Below, piece by piece: positions 1 to 11,375 of a DNA stretch of 64,000 nucleotides; within the stretch, counting starts at the first letter, position 1, and each line of letters opens with the position of its first letter. The position numbers were made by a program, and so were the translations under genes. The notes beneath the pieces are model-generated. The model had not been told where the DNA came from. It worked only from the letters and a program-made list of their open reading frames with translations, and searched no databases. Origin of the DNA: Zygnema cylindricum (lineage: Eukaryota; Streptophyta; Zygnematophyceae; Zygnematales; Zygnemataceae); the NCBI GenBank assembly GCA_037447655.1, contig JBBHKE010000963.1, positions 1-64,000 on the forward strand, read 5' to 3'.

Positions 1-742
1 GTCGCAAATTCTTTTGTTTCGCTGGTCGCGGGTTTGGCGCCGAATTTTATTGTGGGGAATACGATCGCGACCGCAATAAATGCGTATTTTTTTCTCTTTT
101 CGGGGTTTTTTATTCCACGGTAATTCTTGGGTCACTTGCATAAAATGCAAGGGGAGGTTTGGGTGTATTATTTTTATTGTTGGAAAATGCTTCAGTCGTC
201 GTTGAAAAAATGTCGACGATCTTTTTACATGTTTTTTTTTCTGAAACATGTATCTCTGTCTCTCTCCTCCCCCTCCCTCTCCTTCTCCCTCTTTCTCTCT
301 CTTCCTCTTATGGAACCGTAACTTGGCCGATTTCAACCATGACAAAAACAACCTCCTCTTTCCTCCACCACCTCTTCCCTTTCTTTCCCTTCTTCCCTTC
401 GCTGAACCTCCATCTTCTCGTTCTTTTGTCTTGTTGTGCATTATTTATTTTTTTTGCAGGGCAAATATCCCAAAATATTGGATATGGATGCATTACCTTT
501 CTTCTTTAAAATATCCTTTAGAAATTTTTGAACACAACGAATATACCCATCTTGAAAATGTTTGTTGGAGTACAAACTCGGATGGAACTTGTGGTGTAGA
601 TTCGGAACAAATACTTGACCAATTATCCGCGGAAAATGTCGATCTGGTCGAAAACTTTTTGATTATAGTATTCTTTTTCGTCGCGTACCGCGTTCTCCTC
701 TATTTTGCTTTAAGATATCAAAAAGGGTTAGTTCGGAAGTAA
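1..742 (+). CDS. ABCG-subfamily half-transporter, C-terminal two exons (5' end outside window)
   Basis: Two exons join in frame: 1-119, then 460-742 with stop TAA at 740-742. The intron is 120-459 (GT at 120, a long pyrimidine tract, TTTTTGCAG ending at 459). The split codon is CG|G (Arg). The first exon encodes a membrane helix ending FFLFSGFFIPR, and the second starts NIPKYWIWMHYLS, the signature junction of plant ABCG (white-brown complex) membrane domains. Then come KYPLE, a Cys-containing extracellular loop (about residues 70-95 of the fragment) and a last helix around VAYRVLLYFALRY, with a short basic tail. Members of this family export lipids, cutin or wax precursors, or hormones across the plasma membrane; the substrate cannot be told from this piece. 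The nucleotide-binding domain lies upstream of the window. Family call is firm, subgroup is not. Confidence 0.92.
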
Positions 743-1384
743 AGAAAGGGTTTTTCAGGGTTTTTTTGGGTTCTTAAGGAAAAATGTGAAGAGGTTCGCT
801 TAGTAATATAGAAAGTTGGGAAGACAACCGATACGTGAAAATTTGAAGTTTTTGGTTTTTTTTCTTTTTCCCGAATGTTGATAGGGCAAGAAATTTGGTA
901 AATTGTTTTGATTACCACATGAATAATATTTTCCTTTTTGAACAAGAACACAATTAAAGAAGAAGTTTGTCAAATAGATTTTTTTTGCTACTTCATTTTG
1001 AATCGTTGTTGGAGAACTAATCTCATCTTCCCATTTTCGTTATGGACGAGAGTCTTGTGACATCATCCATTTTTCACAAGAACATTACTTTAAATGACAA
1101 CTTGCTTACATTCTTTTCCAAATTTTGTTTCCTCAAGAAGGCTCGATAATACAGAACATTTTTTTTGCCAAAAAATTGCTATCCTTTCGCCATTTGTTTT
1201 TGACATTTACATTCCTATGGTTAGTTGCTATCCCAGATTATGTTTTCGAAGTTCCGTGAATAATTTTAGATAAAATGTGTACTTTAAAATTTTTTCATTA
1301 CTTCTATCAGTGTGAAATTTGTTTATCTACTTGAATGGCAAAGAAAAAAGCATACTGACTACTGAAAATTTATGGATCTCCTAC

Positions 1385-1388
<4 letters not shown>

Positions 1389-1423
<35 letters not shown>

Positions 1424-1452
1424 TGAGAGAGGGGGGAGAGGGAGGAGAGAGA
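1389..1452. repeat. GA microsatellite
   Basis: Runs of GA/GGA, starting as uninterrupted (GA)n and degrading into GGGGAGAGGGAGGAGAG. A matching CT-rich tract lies at about 1581-1613. Confidence 0.9.
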
Positions 1453-1919
1453 GTACACAAATTATAATAAAAAACCAAACATGTGTCTTGGAATGGCAAA
1501 AACATAACTTTTCTGAGGCAGGGCATCAGAAAAAAGAAGACTCACAAATGTTTGTAGTTGGTTTTTTTATGAACCACTTCTCTCTCTCTCTCCCTCTCCC
1601 TCAGTCTCCCTTTTCTTAGGGTTTCCCATTCTGGCATATCTATCGCAAACTGGAGCCGCTGTTTCCAATAAAGTTCCTCCAACGTCCAAACAAAACCATT
1701 AAAGCAAAAATCTCCCTCCACTCTCCACTCTCGCTTTCCCCTGTCAAAAAGATAAAAAAAACTTTGTCAGAAGCTCTCCCTCTCTCGCTGGCAGAAAGAT
1801 AGTCTCTGGTGTTCGGAAGAATTGTTGTATCTATATTTGTCACCTTGATTTTTAACAATTAAGGTAGGAGAGGTTGCACATGTAAACGGAAATTGGAAGA
1901 GTAATTTATCGTTTGTGTA

Positions 1920-2290
1920 AGATGTCCAGTGTCGGATGTTTAATGTGCAGTGTCCAATGTTTCAATATCTAAAGTAATGTCAACTGTGATGTTTAATGTG
2001 CAATGTTCAATGTCCAACTTTTGCAACGCTCAAATGCGATGTTAAATCAATATTTAAATTTACAATGTTTAATTTCCAAGGCCCAAGTACAACGTCCACT
2101 GTTTACATATTTGTGGATGCTCAAAATATTGACTGTCCTGTTTGATGTGCAATTTTCAATGTGAAAAATTGATGAAACATTTTGTTTCATATCAAATAAT
2201 TAGTACTTAATGTCCCATGTTTCCCATCTAAAAGAAAGGTTGCAAGTAAATTCAATGTCCAATGACAAATGTCAAACCATCGTCTTTAAA
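1920..2290. repeat. Degenerate TGTCCAATGT-type repeat
   Basis: Words such as AATGTGCAATGTTCAATGT, GTCCAATGTTTCAAT and GATGTTTAATGTGCA recur about every 15-30 bases, in diverged form. The same vocabulary reappears at about 23358-23390 inside a SURF6 intron, so it is probably a dispersed repeat rather than a local slippage product. Confidence 0.6.
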
Positions 2291-2383
2291 ACGCTTATTC
2301 ATTACAGATGCGCATTTCCTATTCGCACATGATTGATAGCCTTTCTCCCATTAATGTAAAGCAAAATGTCACCAATACTGCAA

Positions 2384-2459
2384 TGCCGCCAAACGTACTG
2401 GAAAAGTAAACTACAATCATTACGAGCCGCCAAACGTACTGGACTACCATCATTACGAC
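2384..2459. repeat. Short direct duplication
   Basis: GCCGCCAAACGTACTGGA occurs twice about 40 bases apart, each followed by a variant of CTACNATCATTACGA. Confidence 0.75.
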
Positions 2460-3103
2460 TGTGTAGAAGCATTAGTGTTAACTGCGAAGTTAGAATGTAT
2501 TGTACTATCTAATGTATAAGTAGAATCGCTATCAGTACAAAAGAGTTATTAATGTAAAAACGGAATTAGAACCATAGTTCAAAAGTAGGCGTTTTATGGT
2601 AGGCCTTGTGTAGGCGCAAGTTGTGTTATGGGCTTTTCACGTGATCTTCTTAGATCGCTACTTTGATTGCTACTTTGATCAGCGACCGTCCGATGACGTT
2701 TAATTCTCTATCGAACGATGTGCAACTCAACCCTATTGTTTTTTTTTTTCATTTTGCGCGCTATCAACATTTCATCGACGACGTAAGTTTTTGAAATATA
2801 TTGGCAAATTGAACCAACTTTTACGTGATCCCGTTTCATTTCTCGCGTTTTGAAATATTTCTAAATTGAAACCGTTCTAAAGTTCAAAATTTGAATTTTA
2901 AAAGAAAAATTCAAAATGGCAAACCCCTCCATTTTTACCGCGCAAATTCACTTTCACTTGTATCTCGTGTATTATATAAATGTATTTGTGATAATGACAA
3001 TGACACTATCGCCATTTCTTCCTCATTTGCTTGGGTTGTCACTTTCTTCCTTTTCAGCTGCTCGTATTTAATATTTTTTAAGTGATACCAAGTGTTTGAA
3101 GAT

Positions 3104-3490
3104 ATGTGGACCCTTAGTAAAATTTGGGGTGCCAACCCTGCCAATAACATCAACAATCCCCATAACGCTCAGTCTGAGAAAGATGAAGAAATTGAGAGGA
3201 ACGACGAGGAAAACGCATTTCCGAACGAGGAAGAGAGTGAGGCGGAAGTCGAAACCTCGGTTGACCCGGCGGCCATTGTGGAAGGGTTTTTTCCGTCCTC
3301 GGCCAATACGAGAGGACGTGTGTCCTACCGTAAAGTTCAACACGTGTCGACCAATGCAACTCGAATACGAGTAATAAATTGGATGCTGAAGGACTGCCAA
3401 AATAACGGCTCGGCCGAACTCATTCCAAGGACCACAAAGAAGTTTCCCAAGCATTTTACCGGAGTGTACGGTACAATTAAGCCACTTTAA
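3104..3490 (+). CDS. Unrecognised MW..S..WG family protein, copy 1 (probably a first exon or fragment)
   Basis: ATG at 3104, chosen because the second copy (14734) starts at the same conserved point with the same preceding AGAT. The product opens MWTLSKIWG, has an acidic middle, then a basic C-terminal block: RKVQHVSTN, RIRVINWML, LIPRTTKKFPKHF. The C-terminal block aligns residue by residue with copy 2 and looks like a small helical, possibly DNA-binding, module; that role is inference. Similarity ends near GVYG, where GGTACAA could be a splice donor, so the stop at 3488-3490 may be fortuitous. TATA-like sequence lies at about 2970. I do not recognise the family; its presence inside the candidate transposon at 13.8-21.4 kb suggests a mobile-element protein. 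Confidence 0.55.
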   Translation: MWTLSKIWGANPANNINNPHNAQSEKDEEIERNDEENAFPNEEESEAEVETSVDPAAIVEGFFPSSANTRGRVSYRKVQHVSTNATRIRVINWMLKDCQNNGSAELIPRTTKKFPKHFTGVYGTIKPL

Positions 3491-4377
3491 TTAAACATTT
3501 TTCCGTTTATTAAATTGTTCATTGCATCCTTTTTTTTCTGTTATTATTCCCATTCAGAGTGCGTTGTTATATTTTAATTTTGTTGTGGTTTTAAATTATT
3601 TGTACAGTATTAGTTTGGACCGTCGTATTTCCCTCTCAATCTATATCCAGACTTCTCAATAATTATCCATTAGTGCGCGTCTTTCTATGTTGTCGACTGC
3701 TAAGCATTGTTTTGTTTTTTTTAAGTATTAATTTTTGCGTGTGTTGCGATTTCCTTAAAGGGGCAACATACTAGCGACGACAGGTCTTGTCGCGGTGGAC
3801 GCGACGACATCATTTCGTCGCTTCAATGATGGATACGACAAAATAATTGAATGGGTGAGGATACCTGGTTAGATCGAAAGTGCGAATGACGGACGAGAGT
3901 GGTTCGTCGTTTAGACTAAACCACCGAAGATATCAGTTCAGACAATCCAACGTGGGTATTCTCGAATGTAATTCGCGGACGACGACGTTGTTTCTTCCAT
4001 GCAATATTGGGAAACTCGAAAAAGTCAAACGCTCGACGACATTCTGTCGTCGTTTGACTGTCGTTTATAAGTCGCAGGGACAACGGTTAAATTTTCCAAA
4101 TGTGAATAGTGGCCTACTTTTACAGCTGGACTATTTGAGTAAAGGTTTGCGTAAAAGTGTGTCTTTTAAGTTATTTTTGTCTCCCTTGACTGTGTATTAG
4201 TTTTTTTTCTTGTTAACCAATAGTTTTTTTTTTCAATGGAGGGCGGCCAACGACCATTCAAATGACTTCGCTCTGCCATTTCGAGGCGATATCGTCGAAT
4301 ACCAACGGCAACCGAGATGGGGGGTCATATACCTAGAGGGGAGAACTTAGAGAGGGAAAGGGATGCAACCGAAGGAG
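3491..4377. other. Non-coding stretch, no gene seen
   Basis: AT-rich to about 3750, then a CpG-rich part (3770-4060) with many CGACGA/GTCGTC words and small hairpins such as TGTCGCGGTGGACGCGACG. The open frame at 3880-4200 has no recognisable protein character. Confidence 0.5.
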
Positions 4378-4884
4378 TGTTAGTGTAAAAGAGGCAACAA
4401 TACACCACAACACGTTACAGTGCACAGCGGAAAACACCAAGGATCTTCCCGTAGCAGCAGCAGGAATACACAGAACTCACAGACAAGGTTATTTACTTGA
4501 GAGAAAGTACAAGGTTGCGCTAGCTGTGTCTGTCTACTTCAGGTGTCCCATTCACTAGGTCTACTTGCCTATTTAATCTAGCTAACTGCTAGTCAACTTA
4601 GTACTATACAGCTGTACACGTGGACCTTCGCGGCCAATCCAAGATCTATCCAAACTTCCTTCTAGAACTATACAGTTCAATCTACACAATTGCGGCGTTG
4701 CTATGCTGCGCTGCTACGCCGCTGCGCTACTAGTTGCTACGCCACTAAGTTGCTATGCTGCTATGCTGCGCTGGTCTGGAATCGCAGGTGCGGTGCTCTG
4801 GACTCGCAGTTGCGCTGCTCTGCACCCGCAGTTATAGCAGCCTAGCCCTAGCTACCAATTACCCAATTCTGTAACCCTGTTACA
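4378..4884 (-). repeat. Candidate solo LTR of a gypsy-type element
   Basis: Read on the minus strand it begins TGTAACAGGGTTACAG and ends CACTAACA, i.e. TG...CA ends of the type common in plant Ty3/gypsy LTRs. Its interior holds a degenerate GCTATGCTGCG/GCTACGCC repeat (about 4690-4830). I found no 5-bp target duplication (flanks AGGAG and CTTTT), and it is opposite in orientation to the gag-protease region just downstream, so this stays tentative. Confidence 0.35.
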
Positions 4885-4895
4885 CTTTTTTTCGT

Positions 4896-5810
4896 ATGTT
4901 ATTCGATATCGAAATGCGCGATCATGCATTCTGGTACCAATATCGATTTGACCTACGGGTTGCTTTCCCTCTTTTATGCCGTTACCTTCGCGGTTCGGCC
5001 CTTACTTTTTATTCCTGCAAGTATGATTCCGTACTTCTGATGACGAAGTTTTCTCCAGCTTTCGCTGGGAGTCTTGCTATTATAGAAAAACCAGAAATTC
5101 CCTATAAAGCGGCTATCCCGGAAGTCTTTGATCTCAACAACGATGTTATTACATCAGCAGTTGCGGAAATACCGCAACAGTTTGCTATAGTCGCACGTGC
5201 TGGAATCCCGCCACGACTAGCAATGACGATCCCTATACTGGATCTGCTCTCAGTTTGAAATATTGCAAGCGGAATACCGTATGGAAAACCCTGACAAAGT
5301 TCTCGAGTTAATGACCTTCGAACGCATATCAGGAGAGACCACCCCTGCCATGCGTGCTCGTATGAAAGCTCTTCGTGGAGCATTGATTGACCTGATGTCG
5401 GATGCTGAAGCTATCCAAAAATTTGTAGGGCAGTTTCCAAGTCAGTCTAAGAAATTTATCCAGAGTCATCTGAATCAAACCTACGGCTTAAAGTTCACTT
5501 TCGACCAAGCCGTCCAGCATGTTGTGGAATATGAAATGCAAAATTGTTGGTGGGAAGCCCATGACCGTCCTAAAGCTGTCGCGAAAAAACCGATTTTTTT
5601 ACCATGGAACAATCCTCGTCCTTACAATCGGCCTCCTAAGCTCCTAACCATGGGAACCCCACTAATTGCTCCGGAAATAGATTATGTTTTCGACGTGGGA
5701 AAACAGGGCATGATGCCCGAATGTGTCCAGACAAAACTGCTACGTGTACACATTGCAAGCAAAAATGACATTATGTCCAACGTTGTCATATAAAAAACCC
5801 AAAATTTTCT
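4896..5810 (+). pseudogene. Ty3/gypsy-type retrotransposon gag, decayed
   Basis: Open stretches at about 4896-5258 and 5263-5793 carry gag-like sequence (KVLELMTFERI, TPAMRARMKALRGAL, SHLNQTYG, FTFDQAVQHVVEYEM). At 5685-5786, in another frame, two CCHC zinc-knuckle patterns are readable, with the second Cys of the first knuckle changed to Arg and a TGA in the second. Gag would form the particle and bind RNA through the knuckles. Frame changes and stops make this copy dead. The spacer to the protease (5811-6150) is a proline/lysine and Met-rich linker, also broken. Confidence 0.75.
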
Positions 5811-6154
5811 TATCATAACCGAATTAAGAGTGGTGGCGTTCCCGCTCGATCCGCAAGACCAGTTCAATCGGTTAAAGAACCTAAAAAAGACACCACTCCA
5901 CCTAAGGTATCTCGAAGAGATACAAAACGTTTGGAAATGCAAGAGCAAATGGCGGTCATGATGAAAGAGCGGTTTGCAACCTTCATGGCTCAAATGAAGC
6001 CACAATTTATAGGCATGGCTCGCACCGTTGTACACATGCCCACGTTTGCATGTAGAATCTTACAAGATTTCACCGTCCAACAACGAGAGGCTATGTTCAA
6101 TAAAGGTTTGACGATCACAACCGTGACGAAAAAACTCCTGACACGCGTATTACG

Positions 6155-7024
6155 TTGTCATTTACTAAAGAACCTTCTCCTCCCATGCCCGAAACCGCTT
6201 CACCCATCGTGGTTGAAGCTCTCAACATTGTGGATCGAACCATACATGAAGCACATCGCGTGAAAGAACGCTTGTGCATTCTATCCAGTATGATTTTTGA
6301 CACTCCAAAACTCTCTTCTACTTGCGAAGGCTCAACTGCAGCTGCCGCTTTACAAGCAATGCAGTTGCACAAAAATCTTGCTGCTATTCAGCCTATTTCC
6401 GTAGAGGAGAGAAATTCCCTTGATCGTCACATCAATTTTTTGGATAACGGGAAGGGTTAATTGTTGATCAATGGTATAGCCCCTTCCTTGCCCCTCATGG
6501 ATACGAGTGCAAAGCCTGTCATATTGGGCCCTAGCTTTGCACTCAAGCTTGGTCTTACTCCGGACAAGCTTCAGCCCACCGCGACTCGCTTGTTAACATC
6601 AGCGGGTACAACCGAGCCAGTCTTAGGAATCACTAACAAACCGCTCGTCTTCCAGTTCCAGAATCGAACAGACACGGACTTTGTAGAGATTGCGGTGCAC
6701 GCTCTGGTCACTAAATGTAGTGACAATGAATGCCTAGTAGGACAAGACGTTATATTTCATGTAGAGGGTGGAATTCACATACATGATCAGACATTTTCTT
6801 ATAGAACCACTAACTTTCCAGAACGCAAAATCTACATTCTGCTAATTTCCGTTAGGAAACCCATGCCTTTTATGGCACATTTGACCACCTTCATGCCTTT
6901 ATTTTCAAAGAATTCAGTGGGGGCCGAAATACTTCATTCATTGTCAGCTGAAGAAATTCTACCCGATAGTTATTACTTGCCAGAAATTTTCAGTGACCGA
7001 GTATTTCTGATAGATACCACGTAA
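6155..7024 (+). pseudogene. Retroviral-type aspartic protease region, decayed
   Basis: One reading frame runs through 6155-7024 with an internal TAA at 6458-6460. After a linker it reads LLINGIAPSLPLMDTSAKPV, the strand-loop-Asp core of a pepsin-like retroviral protease (canonical DTGA, here DTSA), followed by GPSFALKLGL and the LTSAGTTEPVLG hairpin. It would cut Gag-Pol. The frame meets TAA at 7022-7024 and then continues, unshifted, into the methyltransferase, so protease and methyltransferase were probably one polyprotein. Confidence 0.75.
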
Positions 7025-8094
7025 TTTGATCGCATCTATAACCAAACCTTGTCAATTCCACTTTCTCCAGTCTTTCCTCTAATCCCAATCCCTACAAACT
7101 CGTTTGGGTTTCTTCCCATGTATTCGAATCCGGTCCAATTAAGACCTCAACCAAATGGATTGGTGATTTTGGACCTTTTCGCTGGAATAAGCACTCCCCT
7201 ATTTTTTTGTCTGCGAAATGGATTATTAATCCAATTTTATTATTCTGTCGAGATTGATCCTTTAGCATGGAAAGCACAAGTACATCATTGTAATCTGTTG
7301 CATTCCCAAAACGCGCATTTGTTACCAAAATCTGCATACGAGTATATGCATACTGCCCTCTCACAAGACATCCCGATTGTGGGCAATCATCACTTACTGG
7401 ATATAGGTCCAATCGATCTGGTTTTTGGCGGATGGGAGTGCCACGGAATGTCGCGGGCCGAGAAAGGTCTCGGTTTGGCCCATCCCAACACCAAATTATT
7501 TTTTGAATTGGTCCGCTTCCTGATTTCCTACAAACTATCGAACATCCTATGGGATATATCGTAGAAAATGTCGCCTCCTATAATAATCTAAGACCCACGA
7601 TCCTAGCTCATTATCAACCGATCGAACAAGTAATTTGTCCGCCCCTTATTATTGATGCCGCTCGCCACGATTCACTAGTTGACCGAGTTCGCTCCAAATG
7701 GACAAACCTGATCGATATTAGTCGACTCTGCGAGGCTAACCTGTCAGTTCGTCCTCCTCTTACAGATATTCAGGCTCCCCTTCTTCCTTTCCACAAGGTG
7801 CAGTCTTGCATTCAAAATAACTATCTCTTTTATTTCAATATCAATGTCCCGGTTCAACCTCTCAAGATTCTCCCTACCTTAGTTTTTTACCCACATTCAC
7901 ATGTATTCTCTAATGACGGTCCTGGCATGCTTCGAAACATTCATACCAGTGAGCTCGAAGAGCCTACCTCTACGGAGCGAGAACACCTCCTGCATTTCAT
8001 CGTTGGCACTACAACCGCTCTTGGTCTTACAAAACTTTAAAGATGCACTTTATTTGGTCGTGTCATGGACCTACAGTCTTTGTCTTTTTTTTAG
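7025..8094 (+). pseudogene. Retroelement-encoded C5-cytosine DNA methyltransferase, decayed by one frameshift and stops
   Basis: Motif I DLFAGIST (from 7172) binds S-adenosylmethionine; VEIDPLAW is the motif II acidic position; GGWECHGMSRA (catalytic Cys codon 7439-7441) is motif IV, with the usual Pro before Cys replaced by Glu; GLGLAHPNTKLFFELVRFL follows. A frameshift near 7550-7563 moves to the frame reading YIVENV (motif VI), then DAARHDSLVDRVRSKWTNL (motif VIII-type Arg block and the conserved WTNL), an ER-EHLLHFIVGTT target-recognition/motif IX area, and after TAA at 8038-8040 the motif X sequence LFGRVMDL. Stop TAG at 8092-8094. All landmarks of a full catalytic domain are present in order with no N-terminal targeting domain. 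Known precedent: LTR elements carrying DNMTs in charophytes and dinoflagellates. The copy itself is inactive as read. Confidence 0.85.
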
Positions 8095-8142
8095 GTCTTG
8101 GGTTTGCACTTGGTCGCCACTCTCAAGCACATCCGTCTCAAC

Positions 8143-8156
8143 CAGCTGGGGGGGGA
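8143..8156 (+). promoter_or_regulatory. Candidate polypurine tract 1
   Basis: AGCTGGGGGGGGAA, 55 bases after the methyltransferase stop. The only other sequence like it in the retroelement region is at the end of the integrase-PHD frame (12714). A TATA-like CTATATATAATCC follows at about 8329, which would suit the U3 region of a 3' LTR. No second LTR copy was found, so the LTR is not proved. Confidence 0.4.
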
Positions 8157-9540
8157 ATGCATCACTAAGTAAATTGTTCTGTCCTACTCTCAAAGGGACC
8201 ACATTTCATTTTTTCCTCTTTCCTTCTCCAATTCCACCAGTTTCGGAATCCTCTCTCTACGATTTCCTCAATCCTAGCCATATGTCTTGGTCTATCCCTG
8301 CATACACGGTTCTCTAGTCTGCAAGTTCTATATATAATCCACCCACTCCTCATTGGAGTGCATAAAACTCTGTGTGCTCCATTGCCCACAGAAATCCCAG
8401 ATCCAAAAGAAGCTAATCTCGATAGTGCCGACTCCAAGTTGATATAATCCTAAATGACTAACCCCTTGACAATCAGAAACCCATTATAACTACACCCCTG
8501 TGAAATAAGACTATTTGTGTGCTTAGTTCCACCACAGAATGCAAAGTTAGATTATGAGTTTTGGACACATTCACCCACTTTGACTTTCCCTTAGAAATGC
8601 AGCCACCCTGGCAAGAAAAATCTCTGACCCACTACACCCGTGTGTAGCCTTGACTCCTTTGAGTCCGCAGCAAAAAGAATCACTGTAAATGGTCAAGTAA
8701 ATTGATAGTTATGGCTGGCCAAAGTTTGCCTTTTATACAAGATGCTCTCTGGGAGAGGCGACTACCTACCCCAAAATTCTAAGTCCTATTCTCTCTCTAA
8801 GATCCTATCTACTGACATACAGCACCAATCACTTTACTGTACCGTACAGAAAAGTATAAGTGCAGGTGTACTTTTTGTACGACCATCGTACAATATGGCC
8901 GAAATGTCAACACATGTCATATCCCTATTTGTTTACGTAATCTCTGAAGTCGCCGCAATCCATTGTTGACGTACCACGTGTCACTAAACGTGGCGATGGC
9001 CGTAAAACGCCAAAAGTATATATCCCGCGATAGCGACGCCTATAGAGGCCATCCGATCAAATCTGGCTATATTTTTAGCCGTTGAAAATAACCGCGCGGT
9101 ATTTGTTTCGCGTTCGAAACAAATGCGCGATATCCGTTTCATACAATACATAAAACTGTACTCTGTACTATCTATAACTGTAACTATGCACTACGTTTAT
9201 ATTTCTCGTTAAATGAACTATTGTTTTTCTAACTATTTAAATACAAATCAAACCCCATGTGTACTAGCACTAGTCTTAGGCTTAACGGACAAAGCTTCCG
9301 TCTATCGGAATCTTGACGGACGGTAGGTTCCAATATAAATTCCTGGATCCGTCAAAATTCATTTTAGTAAACCTACCATTTATCTACACCTGTCTCTTTG
9401 GAGAGCTTAGGCAGCCATGGCTCTAGCTCCCTTTCTAGCGTTTAGTGACTACAACAAGTGTGGGGGCTTGGAGAAGGGAGTCAGAGGTTAACTGCCTCTG
9501 CGTTTTTTTCTATCCTAATAAAGACCTAGAAAATACTCAA
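8157..9540. other. Non-coding spacer between methyltransferase and reverse transcriptase regions; possible LTR remnants
   Basis: About 1.4 kb without recognisable protein. It has TATA-like (8329) and AATAAAG (about 9517) signals, CpG-rich palindromic words at 8960-9110, and an inverted GGTAGGTT/AACCTACC pair at about 9322-9380. It could be a diverged 3' LTR of the upstream element, an unrelated insertion, or linker of a single long element. Confidence 0.4.
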
Positions 9541-11350
9541 ATATCAACACTGCTTTTCCAACATGCAGCAAGAATCATCCGGTTAATTACCTTAAACATA
9601 CACCTGTGGCTTACGAGTTAGGACAAACGCTTATCGCAAATAAGGAGTTAGGTTTTGCACAAGCCATAAAGGCCATGACAACTGAGAATCCCGATGCTCC
9701 AAAATGGAAATTCGGCACCAATTTAACAAAGGCTAGACAAGAATTACTGAACGACGTTGTTTTACGGAATGTCGATGCCTTTGGTTTTTCAATAACCGAT
9801 GTGGGACGTCACACCACTTATAAGATGTTGATAGATCTCAAAGATGACCACGCGATATTTAAACCGAAACATCGTCTGTCACACAGTGAATGGGAAATGG
9901 TAGATAAGTGATGTGCCGAACTAGAGGAAGCTGGCCTAATCTATCAGTCAGACTCCACATTTGCAGCTCCCATCGTCATACCTCGGAAAAAGGATTCCGA
10001 GGGTAATTTTACTAACTGTCGAATGTGTATTGATTATCGTGAACTAAATGCTAAAACTATTCAAGATCCTCATCCCATGCCTCTTGCCGAAAAAATATTT
10101 GATCACGTAGGCGAGGCGAAGTATTTTAGTATCCTTGACCTCTGTCAGGGATTCAATCAAATTGAGATAGAGGAAAAAGATCGACGTAAAACTGTCTTTT
10201 AGGGTAGTGACGGCCGATAGGAATGGGCCGTAATGCCATTCGGACTAAAAAATGCTCCAGCGGTATTTGAAAAAGTCATGGACTCGGTTCTCGGAGGTTG
10301 AAAGTTTGCTAGATGTTACATCGATGACCTCATCATTGCCCCGCTACTATCGAAGAGCACGCAGCTCACATCGAATGGGTATTGACTTATTTTAAAAAAG
10401 GTCGGATTAAAGTGTCATCCCGCAAAATGCACCTTTAGAGCCGAGGGAGTACCTTACCTCGGCCATTTTATCTAGGCTCAGGGGATCACTCCTCTCGAAG
10501 CAAAGGTAGAGGCAATCAATAAATTGCCGGCTCTCACAAACCTCACAAGCCTGTGAGCCTTTCTCGGACTTGCTAATTATTATCGCAGGTTTGTATCTAA
10601 TTTCAGTACCATCGCATCGCCTTTAAACGACCTTCTCAAGAAAGAAGTGGCCTTTATATGGGGTCTTGATCAGATTTCCGCATTTCAAAAATTAAAAACT
10701 ACCTTATCGAGTGCTCCGATTCTCCGTTCCCCCTATCACAAACTCCCTTTTGGTCTCCAAACATATTTTGGAGAAACCAGAATCGCTGCCATTTTGACAC
10801 AAAGAGAGTTGAGCGGAGAGGAATACATAGTTGCTTTCGCGAGTAGAAGCAATAATCTTGCTGAATGGAATTATAGTAGTTACAAAGGGGAATGTCTAGC
10901 CGCGGTTTGAGGAGTCTTTCACTTCCGTCATTATTTGTACAAAAAGCCTTTCACACTTCTAACAAACCATCAGCCCTTACATTGGCCGATGACTAACGAT
11001 AAGCTTTCCGAGAAGCTAGCCTGATAGGCTTTAATTTTGCAAGAATATGACGTTGAAATAATTCACCGACCCTGTCTGCTTAGTCTAAACGCGGACGGAA
11101 TTTCCCGAAATCCTTTGCCACGAACGAGGAATAACGGAGTTCGAAAGAATTTCGATGACGACGATGATCTCGTCATGTCAGAGGGTTCTTATCTTACTTA
11201 CTGTCTGGCCTCTATTCCGAACCCTCGTCCCGCCACGGATCCTTGGCGTGATGGGCCTCTCATTCTTTTCCTTTCCTTCCAGACCTTCAAGTTCGGCACT
11301 ACCACTGACGAAGAAAACAGAGTGAAAAAGAGAGCCAAAAATAACCTTTG
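9541..11350 (+). pseudogene. Ty3/gypsy reverse transcriptase and RNase H, decayed
   Basis: The pre-RT and RT domains lie in one frame from 9541: KHRLS, FAAPIVIPRKKD, CRMCIDYRELNAKTIQD, SILDLCQGFNQIEIEEKDRR, MPFGLKNAPAVFEKVMD, and the active-site YIDD at 10317-10328. Stops at 9909 (TGA), 10200 (TAG), 10218 (TAG) and 10299 (TGA) all sit where the family has Trp or a similarly mutable codon. After a frameshift near 10340 come thumb and RNase H pieces: LANYYRRFVSN, then 10647-10910 with FASRSNNLAEWNYSSYKGE and 11037 onward IIHRPCLLSLNADGISR. The enzyme would copy element RNA to DNA; this copy cannot. Confidence 0.85.
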
Positions 11351-11375
11351 GCTCTGAGGATCTTTAGTTCGGTTA

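Larger units (their letters stand above)
743..3090. other. Intergenic region with simple and degenerate repeats
   Basis: I see no coding exon here. It holds a GA microsatellite (about 1389-1452), a CT-rich tract (about 1581-1613), a degenerate short-unit repeat (1920-2290) and a short direct duplication (about 2384-2459). From about 2590 on it resembles the sequence upstream of 14734 (AT-rich block, then a TATA-like stretch), so the promoter side of the small gene at 3104 was probably duplicated along with the coding part. Confidence 0.6.

Noticed and set aside
4378-4884. Calling this the 5' LTR of the gag-DNMT element
   Set aside because: Its LTR-like ends read on the opposite strand, there is no primer-binding site after 4884 and no matching copy downstream of 8157.
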